Shown here piece by piece: positions 57,070 to 64,000 of a stretch of DNA of 64,000 nt. Each line of letters starts with the position of its first letter. Within the stretch, counting starts at the first letter, position 1. The notes beneath the pieces are model-generated. The model was given only the letters and a program-made list of their open reading frames with translations. It was not told the origin of the DNA and made no database searches. Source of the DNA: Thinopyrum elongatum (taxonomy: Eukaryota > Streptophyta > Magnoliopsida > Poales > Poaceae); NCBI GenBank assembly GCA_011799875.1, contig CM022300.1, positions 116,007,757 through 116,071,756 of the forward strand, written 5' to 3'. A program made the position numbers and the translations under genes.

Positions 57070-59151
57070 ATGACTCAAGAGAACACCAAGTTGTGTGATT
57101 TCTCCAATACCAACAACAACGATTTTATTAGCACTCCGATTGCTCCTCCCGCCACTAGTGCGGAGTCTTGTGATATTAATGCCGCTTTGTTGAATCTTGT
57201 TATGAAAGATCAATTTTCCGGTACTCCTAGTGAGGATGCCACATCCCATCTTAACACATTCGTGGAATTATGCGATATGCAAAAGAAAAAAGATGTGGAC
57301 AATGATATTGTGAATTTGAAATTATTCCCATTTTCTTTGCGAGATCATGCAAAAAATTGGTTTTCTTCTTTGCCTCTCAATAGTATCGATTCTTGGGATA
57401 AGTGCAAAGATGCTTTTATTACTAAGTATTTTCCACCCGCTAAAATTATTTCCCTTAGGACGCAAATCATGAATTTTAAGCAACTTGAGCATGAACATGT
57501 TGCGCAATCTTGGGAAAGAATGAAATTGATGCTAAGAAATTGTCCTACTCATGGTTTAAATCTTTGGATGATCATACAAAAAATTTATGCGGGATTGAAT
57601 TTTGTTTCTAGAAATATTTTAGATTCCACCGCGGGTGGTACTTTTATGGAAATTACTTTGGGTGAACCTACTAAATTGCTAGACAATATTATGGCAAATT
57701 ATTCACAATGGCATACCGAAAGAGCTCCTACTAGTAAAAAAGTTAATTCGGTTGAAGAAATTTCTTCTTTGAGTGAAAAAGTTGATGCTCTTATGAAATT
57801 GGTTGCTAATAAAAGTGCTCCTATTGATTTTAATGATGTGCCTTTGTCTATCTTGATTGAGCAAAATAGTGATGACGTAGATGTGAATTTTATCTCTCGA
57901 AACAATTTCAATAACAATGCTTATAGAGGAAATTTTAATCCTAGGCCTTTTCCTAGTGATTCCTCTAATAATTATGGTAATTCCTATGGTAATCCTTCTT
58001 ATAATAATAATAGGAACACCTCTGATCTTGAGAATAATATTAAAGAATTTATCAATATTCAAAAGGTTTTTAATGCTACAATAGAAGAAAAGTTGAATAA
58101 GATTGATGATATGTCTAGGAGTATTGATAGAATTTCTCATGATGTAGAAAATCTCAAGATGAAAATTTTTGTGCCTATGGTTGAGGAATCAATTAAAGCT
58201 TTATATGTTTCTATGGATGAAAGTAAGAAAAGAACCGCTATGCTTAGAGCTAAAAGAGAATTTCTAGAAAAAACGTTTTCTAGTGATTGCTTTCATAAAA
58301 GTGATGAAGATCTTAAAATAGTTGGTGTTTCTTCTATTGATTCCTTGTTTAGTAAAATTAAGATTGATGATAAAGGGACTGAAGAAGAGTCAACTTTAGC
58401 TAGAAGGCGTCCCAATAATTTGGAGGGTGAAAATCTTGTTGAGAAAATTGATAAAAGTGGGTTTGGAGAGGTCAAAACTTTAACTAGTGGTGTGCCCACT
58501 CTTTTGGATTACAAAGAATTTAATTATGATAGTTGCTCTTTGATTGATTGTATTTCTTTGTTGCAATCCATGATAAATTCACCCCATGTCTATGAACAAA
58601 ATAAAGCTTTTACTAAACATATTGTTGATGCTATGATGAAAGCTCTAGAAGAAAAGTTGGAATTAGAGGTCTCAATTCCTAGAAAATTACATGATGAATG
58701 GGAACCTACTATCAAAGTCAAGATTAAAAATTATGAATGTTTTGCTTTATGCGACTTGGGTGCCAGTGTTTCTACAATTCCGAAATCTTTATGTGATGTG
58801 CTTGGTCTTACCAATATTGAAGAATGTTCTTTAAATTTGCACTTGGCGGATATTATTATTAAACAGCCTATGGGAAGAATTAATTATGTTCTTATTCTTG
58901 CAAATAGGAATTATGCGCCCATAGATTTTATTGTTCTTGATATTGATTGTAATCCATCTTGTCCAATTATTCTTGGTAGACCGTTTTTACGTACTATTGG
59001 TGCTGTGATTGATATGAAAGAACGCAATATTAAATTTCAATTTCCACTAAGGAAGGGTATGGAATGCTTCCCTAGAACTAGAATTAAGCCACCATATGAA
59101 TCAATCATGAGGGCATCTTATGGATCTAGAAACAAAGATGACAATACTTAG
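57070..59151 (+). CDS. gag-protease polyprotein of Gypsy G2, intact
   Basis: 693 codons from ATG 57070 (the frame is open 24 bases further up, but without an ATG) to TAG 59149. Residues about 60-180 are a Retrotrans_gag-type core (LFPFSLRDHAKNWFSSLP at 85-102, DAFITKYFPP). Residues about 270-315 are Asn-rich and about 318-365 look like a coiled coil. There is no zinc knuckle. A retropepsin domain follows at about 545-665: active site CDLGASVSTIP with Asp562, and ILGRPFLRTIGAVID near 635. The Leu in DLGAS is normal for plant Gypsy retropepsins. Gag would assemble particles and the protease cleave them. There is no pol after the stop. It is the only intact long frame in the window, so loss of function must be recent or expression is still selected. 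Confidence 0.92.
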   Translation: MTQENTKLCDFSNTNNNDFISTPIAPPATSAESCDINAALLNLVMKDQFSGTPSEDATSHLNTFVELCDMQKKKDVDNDIVNLKLFPFSLRDHAKNWFSSLPLNSIDSWDKCKDAFITKYFPPAKIISLRTQIMNFKQLEHEHVAQSWERMKLMLRNCPTHGLNLWMIIQKIYAGLNFVSRNILDSTAGGTFMEITLGEPTKLLDNIMANYSQWHTERAPTSKKVNSVEEISSLSEKVDALMKLVANKSAPIDFNDVPLSILIEQNSDDVDVNFISRNNFNNNAYRGNFNPRPFPSDSSNNYGNSYGNPSYNNNRNTSDLENNIKEFINIQKVFNATIEEKLNKIDDMSRSIDRISHDVENLKMKIFVPMVEESIKALYVSMDESKKRTAMLRAKREFLEKTFSSDCFHKSDEDLKIVGVSSIDSLFSKIKIDDKGTEEESTLARRRPNNLEGENLVEKIDKSGFGEVKTLTSGVPTLLDYKEFNYDSCSLIDCISLLQSMINSPHVYEQNKAFTKHIVDAMMKALEEKLELEVSIPRKLHDEWEPTIKVKIKNYECFALCDLGASVSTIPKSLCDVLGLTNIEECSLNLHLADIIIKQPMGRINYVLILANRNYAPIDFIVLDIDCNPSCPIILGRPFLRTIGAVIDMKERNIKFQFPLRKGMECFPRTRIKPPYESIMRASYGSRNKDDNT

Positions 59152-59811
59152 ACCTTCGCATTATGCCTAGCTAAGGGCGTAAAACGATAGCGCTTGTTGG
59201 GAGGCAACCCAATGAATAAAATTTATTTTTGTCTTTTTCTTTCTGTTCTTGAGTGTTTGCACAATTATGCTACTGTTATGACTGTGGTTTTTGTGTTTTA
59301 ATTAGTGTTTGTGCCAAGTAAAGCCTTTAGGATAGCTTTGGTGATAGTTGATTTGATCTTGTTGGAAAACAGAAACTTTTGCGTCCAGTAAAACAATTTG
59401 AAAAATTCACAGAAGCGACGAAAAATTCTGAATTTTTTACACAAGATTGATATACAAATTTCCTCTGTTTTCCTTAGTTTTCAGAATTTTTGGAGTTACA
59501 AAAGTATGAGAACAATTCATATCTTTGCAGACTGTTCTGTTTTTGACAGATTATGTTTTCTTTGCATTGTGTGCTTGTTTTGATGAATCTATGGTTAGTA
59601 TCGGGGGGTATGAGCCATGGTAAAGTTAGAATACAGTATATATAATGCAAGAACAAAATTTGAATGGGTTTTCTACAGTACTTAAAGTAAAGATTAGTTT
59701 TCTTATACTAACGGATCTCACGAAGGTTTTGTTAAGTTTTGTGTGATTGAAGTTTTCAAGTTTTGGGTGAGATTACGATGGATGAAGGAATAAGGAGTAA
59801 GAAGAGCCTAA

Positions 59812-59895
59812 GCTTGGGGATGCCCCATGGCACCCCAAGCCATTATCCAAAGAGAAGCAAGCAACTACGCTTGGGGATGCCCGAGTGGCATCCCC
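59812..59895 (+). repeat. twin hairpins in the G2 3' region
   Basis: Hairpin 1: GCTTGGGG (59812-59819) pairs with CCCCAAGC (59833-59840), and TGCC pairs with GGCA inside around loop CCAT, with one bulged A. Hairpin 2: GGGGATGCC (59873-59881) pairs with GGCATCCCC (59887-59895) around a five-base loop. Both left arms share CTTGGGGATGCCC. Confidence 0.85.
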
Positions 59896-60079
59896 TCTTT
59901 CTTCTAACGACCATCGGTATTTTACTTGGAGCTATATTTTTATTCGTCACATATCATGAGTTTTGCTTGGAGCGTCTTGTATGATATGAGTCTCTGCTTG
60001 TTTTGCTTTTTATTTTTAGTCATGAATCCTTGCTGGACACACCTATTTGAGAGAGCCAAAATTATGCTATGACTTGTTA

Positions 60080-60315
60080 GAATTGCTCTCTATGCTTCAC
60101 TTAAATCTTTATGAGCTATGGAATTGCTCTAGTGCTTCACTTATATATTTTTGAGCACGGTGTGCTTTAGTATTTTTGAAGAAATGCTCTCATGCTTCAC
60201 TTAGATTTATTTGAGAGTTAGTAATTTTTTAGAAATTCTCTCTTGCTTCACTTAAATTATTTTGAGAGAAGAAAATTTTATGCTCATGTTCTTCACTTAG
60301 ATTTGTTTGAGGTAT
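60080..60315 (+). repeat. five-unit tandem array in the G2 3' region
   Basis: Units of about 45-60 bases with the core 'tgctctcatgcttcacttag' then 'atttatttgagag'. Cores near 60083, 60127, 60185, 60236 and 60287, with substitutions and indels. Confidence 0.8.
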
Positions 60316-61608
60316 CAAAAGCAACAAATGAAATTAGTCCCAAAGTGATAGATATTCAAGAGGGATATAATAAAAACTTTCATGAAGATCATTGGACAAT
60401 AAACTTGATTCCTTGTAATAGTTTTATGATATGTTGATATAATATGTGAGTCATGTTGATGAGTAATTATGCTTTAGTAAGAATATTGCTGTTAAGGTTT
60501 GTGATTCCCTATGCAAGCACGAAAGTCAATAGTTATGCAATGAAATTACATCCTACTTGTGGTGCATTATTCGGTGTTAGTTATGCTTAATGCTCGCTTA
60601 TGAGATTTTTTGTTTCTTGGTTGGATGCTTCTCAATCTTTTGCTAGCCTTCATTTGCACTAAGTATGATCACTACTTGTGCATCCAAAATCCTTAAACCA
60701 GTTTTGCCATATGAGTCCACTATACCTACCTATATGCGGTATTCAGTGCCGTTCTAAGCAAATTTGTATGTGCCATCTGTAATTTCAAAATAAATTTCTC
60801 TTTTGTGTGCTCGTACCGCTCATGAAACGGTAGAGGGTGGCTGATATTTTTCCATGCTAGATGTGTTATTCTTAAGATGAGTGTTTATTCAATTGTCATT
60901 GCATGAGAGTACGGCAGAGGTATTAGGGATGCCCAGTCCCAAAATGAAAAATGAATTTACTTTATGTTGTCAAATAATAAATTCCTTGGAAAGTGTTGGT
61001 ATGGACGGCACCCGTGGATTCGGTTAGCCGTGGAATGTGAAAGTATGGTGGAAAAAGGAATAAACTTTATTTTCTGTTTGGGAACCGCCTATGATATATC
61101 TAGCATGGAAAGTACTGGGAACTACTCGATCATTTTCGTTGACAGGAAAAGCATGCCACCCAAAATGTTTTATCTCTACTTTTTTCGCTTTGAGCTCTGG
61201 CACCTCTACAAATCCCTACTTCCATCTGTGAAGGGCCTTTCTTTTACTTTATGCAATTTTTATTTTATTTTGAGTCTCCATCTTCTCTTATAGAGCACCA
61301 ACTAAGGGGCACTATGATCGTACTTGAGCATTGGGTGTAGCTAATATGTGAGTGTGTTTCATGAATGGATCAATGATTGAGCATAAAGGGCTAGGGATAA
61401 CTTGCTTTAGTGTTGATATTTTGAAAGACATGGTTGCTTGTTGATATGCTTGAGTATTGAAATCTTCATGTCAAAACTAGACTATTGCTTTGAATCATAT
61501 AAAAGTCCAAATGTCCATGCTACAAAGAAAAGAATATGTGATGAACATGTTAGGCAGCATTCCACATCAAAAATTTTGTTTTTATCATTTACCTACTCGA
61601 GGACGAGC

Positions 61609-61629
61609 AGGAATTAAGCTTGAGGATGT
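61609..61629 (+). other. polypurine tract of G2
   Basis: Ends AAGCTTGAGGATGT at the LTR, preceded by 'gaggacgagcaggaatt'. Purine-rich, and related to the G1 tract. Confidence 0.75.
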
Positions 61630-63187
61630 TGATACGTCTCCAACGTATCTATAATTTTTTATTGTTCCATGCTGTTATATTATCATTCTTGGATGTTTTA
61701 CAATCATTTTATAGCAACTTTATATCATTTTTTTGGGACTAACCTATTGACATAGTGCCCAGTGCCAGTTGTTGTTTTTTGCTTGTTTTTTACTTCGCAC
61801 GAAATCAATACCAAACAGAGTCCAAACGCAGCGAAAATTTTTGGTGATTTTTTCTGGACCAGAAGACACAAGTTGGGCCAAGAAAGTACCTGAGGGGGGC
61901 TCCGAGGGGAGCACAACCCACCAGGGCGCGCCTGGTCCCGCACCACCTCTTTGCTCTATAAATACCCCAATATTCTAGAAACCCTAGGGGAGTCGACGAA
62001 AATCAATTCCAGCCGCCGCAAGTTCGAAAAACCACAGATCCAATCTAGACACCATCACAGAGGGGTTCATCATCCTCATTGGTGCCTCTCCGATGATGCG
62101 TGAGTAGTTCATTGTAGACCTACGGGTCCGTAGGTAGTAGCTAGATGGCTTTCTCTCTCTCTTTTGATTCTCAATACAATGGTCTCTTGGAGATCTATTT
62201 GATGTAACTCTTTTTGCGGTGTGTTTGTTGGGATCCGATGAACTTTGAGTTTATGATCAGATCTATGTTTTTATCCATGAAAGTTATTTAAGTCTTTTGA
62301 TCTCTTATATGCATGATTACTTATAGCCTCGTATTTCTTCTTCGAATCTTTGGTTTAGGTAGGCCAACTAGATCAATTTTTCTTGCCATGGGAAGAGGTG
62401 CTTTGTGATGGGTTCGATCTTACGGTGCTTGATCCCAGTGACAGAAGGGGAACCGACACGTATGTATCATTGCTATTAAGGATAACAAGATGGGTTCTAT
62501 TTCTACATAAATAGATCTTGTCTACATCATGTCATCATTCTTATTGCATTACTCCGTTTCTCCATGAACTTAATACACTAGATGCATGCTGGATAGCGGT
62601 CGATGTGTGGAGTAATAGTAGTAGATGCTGGCAGGAGTCGGTCTACTAATCTTGGACGTGATGCCTATATAATGATCATTGCCTGGATATCGTCATAATT
62701 ATTTGAAGTTCTATCAATTGCCCAACAGTAGTTTGTTTACCCACCGTATGCTATTTTTCTCGAGAGAAGCCACTAGTGAAATCTACGGCCCCCGGCTCTA
62801 TTTCCTCATCATATATTTTCAGATCTATTTTGCTATTTGCCTTTTTATTTATTTTCATATTTTATTTTCAAATCTATATTATCAAAAACCCAAAAATACC
62901 TCGCTGAATTTTATTTGCTTTTATTTGCATCTATCAATTTATTACAACTTTCTCACGTCCATTTGCCAATTTTTGGCGCCGTTACCCGAAAGGGATTGAC
63001 AACCCCTTTAACACGTCGGGTTGCAAGTATTTGTTCTTTGTGTGCAGGTGTTGTTTATGTAGTGTTGCTTGGTTCTCCTACTGGTTCGATAACCTTGGTC
63101 TCATCACTGAGGGAAATACCTACCGTTGCTGTGCTGCGTCATCCCTTCCTCTTTGGGGAAATACCGACGTAGTTCAAGCAAACATCA
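61630..63187 (+). repeat. 3' LTR of Gypsy G2
   Basis: 1558 bases with the same termini as the 5' LTR. In the first 290 bases about 14 differ; later parts look closer. Followed by the right TSD, cacgt at 63188-63192. Confidence 0.93.
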
Positions 63188-63924
63188 CACGTCTTCCCCC
63201 TCCAAGGTCTCTCTCTTCGGCGCCCCCAATGAGAACACCATCGCCAAGTGCTTCATGGCCAAAGGTATCAACAAGGTAACCTCAAACATCAAAACCACCA
63301 TCACTACTACTCCTTCATTGTTAGATTGTGTTGATGATAGTGCGGTGGTAAATGTTGATGAGAATGAGTTTACCAAGTTTGTGAATAAGCTCAAGGGTGA
63401 ATCCAAGAAGCACATTGTTGCTCTCTTGGAACAACTTGGTGAGGCCAATGATATCATTGAGACTCATGAGGATACAATCTCCAAGATGGACATAGTCGTG
63501 ATTATGCCAATGAGATTGCGGATCTTTCCAATGCTCTTGAGGAAGAGCAAGGTCTTCATTTGGCTCTTGAGGAGTCACACAATGTTGATCGTGCTAAATT
63601 ACAAAAAGATCTTGATCATGCTATTGTTCTTTCCCGTATGCTTAAATCTAAGAAAGTTGCACTTGGGGTTGACCATGATAGACTTAAGGAAGATTTTGAT
63701 ACACTTGACAAGGCTCACAAGGTCTTGAAGGGTGTTCATGCTTCTCTCAAAGAGTCTCATGATCAACTCCAAGTGAAGCTAACCAAGGAGATTTCCACAT
63801 GTCCTCCTTTTGTTCTAATTGATAATGCCCATGCTTCTAACCCTTGTTGTGAGCATGTGCAATCTTGTGGAGGACATGCCCAAGTTGAAAGCGAGAAGGA
63901 GAAGAAAAGAGAAGAAGACGAATA
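63188..63924 (+). pseudogene. gag of the SIRE-like Copia, coiled-coil part
   Basis: Continues the gag in phase after G2 (SPSKVSLFGAPNENT). A frameshift near 63485 moves it to the frame that ends at TAG 63922. The sequence is heptad-rich (EEEQGLHLALEESHNVDRAK, LKEDFDTLDKAHKVLKGVHA), consistent with a long coiled coil. It ends with a Cys/His-rich stretch (NPCCEHVQSCGGH) and a charged tail. Coiled-coil gag extensions are known in SIRE-type Copia. Confidence 0.8.
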
Positions 63925-64000
63925 GAGACGACGAAGAATGACGAAGCATGAAGAAGAAGAACGCATAAGAAGATATAGAAGACTACTAAGAAGATAAGGG
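63925..64000 (+). other. purine-rich end of the window
   Basis: 'gaagaagaacgcataagaag' and similar. No protease or pol sequence follows gag as far as visible; the element may be rearranged here or diverged. Confidence 0.4.

Larger units (their letters stand above)
59152..61608 (+). other. 3' non-coding region of G2
   Basis: 2.5 kb with no coding frame. It holds 'gataGcgcttgttgggaggc' after the gag stop, two strong hairpins (59812-59895), a tandem array (60080-60315) and the domain shared with G1 (about 60610-61380). Confidence 0.8.
55252..63187 (+). mobile_element. gag-protease Gypsy element G2, complete structure
   Basis: LTRs 55252-56851 and 61630-63187, perfect TSD cacgt (55247-55251 and 63188-63192), tRNA-Asp primer site and polypurine tract. 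About 7.9 kb. It encodes one intact gag-protease and no reverse transcriptase, RNase H or integrase, so it can only move with helper enzymes. LTR starts are shared with G1 (TGATACGTCTCC..CGTATCTA). It sits in the gag of the SIRE-like Copia, whose frame reads through the empty site in phase. Confidence 0.92.
52351..64000 (+). mobile_element. SIRE/Maximus-like Copia, 5' part, split by G2
   Basis: A 1446-base LTR (52351-53796), a perfect TGGTATCAGAGC primer site and a long gag with zinc knuckle and coiled-coil C-terminal part, all plus strand. Gypsy G2 (55252-63187) interrupts gag. The long gag with a coiled-coil region after the zinc knuckle is typical of the SIRE/Maximus lineage. Protease, integrase, reverse transcriptase and the 3' LTR are not in the window. 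Gag has a stop and at least two frameshifts, so the copy is defective. Confidence 0.8.

Noticed and set aside
57703..58140. 145-codon minus-strand frame (and 45021-45335 in G1)
   Set aside because: Antisense shadow of the Asn/Asp-rich gag regions; Ile/Arg-rich translation with no domain.

Overview
This is plant nuclear DNA made almost entirely of transposable elements. It most likely comes from a Triticeae grass (wheat, Aegilops, barley or rye). The evidence is Copia LTRs of the Angela/BARE/WIS type, whose start reads TGAAGGAAATATGCCCTAG, tRNA-iMet and tRNA-Asp primer-binding sites, a very-long-LTR element of the LARD/Sukkula type, and nested insertions with matching 5-bp target-site duplications (TSDs). 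I see no host protein gene, tRNA, rRNA or CRISPR array.

Layout. 1-2017: 3' part of a long plus-strand LTR related to the LARD LTRs further right. 2018-4840: minus-strand remnant (5' LTR plus non-coding interior). 4841-10952: minus-strand Copia (Angela-like) cut off inside its reverse transcriptase. 10953-11928: an LTR-like end and a degenerate minisatellite. 11929-24252: complete minus-strand LARD-like element with two 4.5-kb LTRs around a 3.2-kb non-coding interior. 24253-24856: unassigned, with a decayed LTR scrap.

24857-51637 is a three-level nest. A plus-strand gag-protease Gypsy element (here G1; TSD cgctt) is split inside its gag-pro reading frame by a minus-strand Angela-like Copia (E2, 27368-44543; TSD cgaac/tgaac). 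E2 is split in its gag-protease region by a plus-strand copy of its own family (E3, 32090-40711; TSD cacat). 51638-52350 is the unassigned right flank of G1. From 52351 to the window end there is a SIRE/Maximus-like Copia, whose gag is split in frame by a second gag-protease Gypsy (G2, 55252-63187; TSD cacgt).

The only long intact reading frame is the 693-residue gag-protease of G2. The three Angela-like copies, the SIRE gag and G1 all carry stops, frameshifts or lost catalytic residues. G1 and G2 encode no reverse transcriptase or integrase. They share LTR termini, a hairpin just upstream of the TATA box, and about 750 bases of non-coding 3' sequence, which suggests dependence on a common autonomous partner. 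The most interesting signals are in these non-coding parts: the shared 3' domain, the U3 hairpin with an extra copy inside G1, a primer-binding-site relic inside the G2 LTR, and repeated palindromes in the Angela 3' region and the SIRE LTR. Sequence comparisons were made by eye on part of each alignment.
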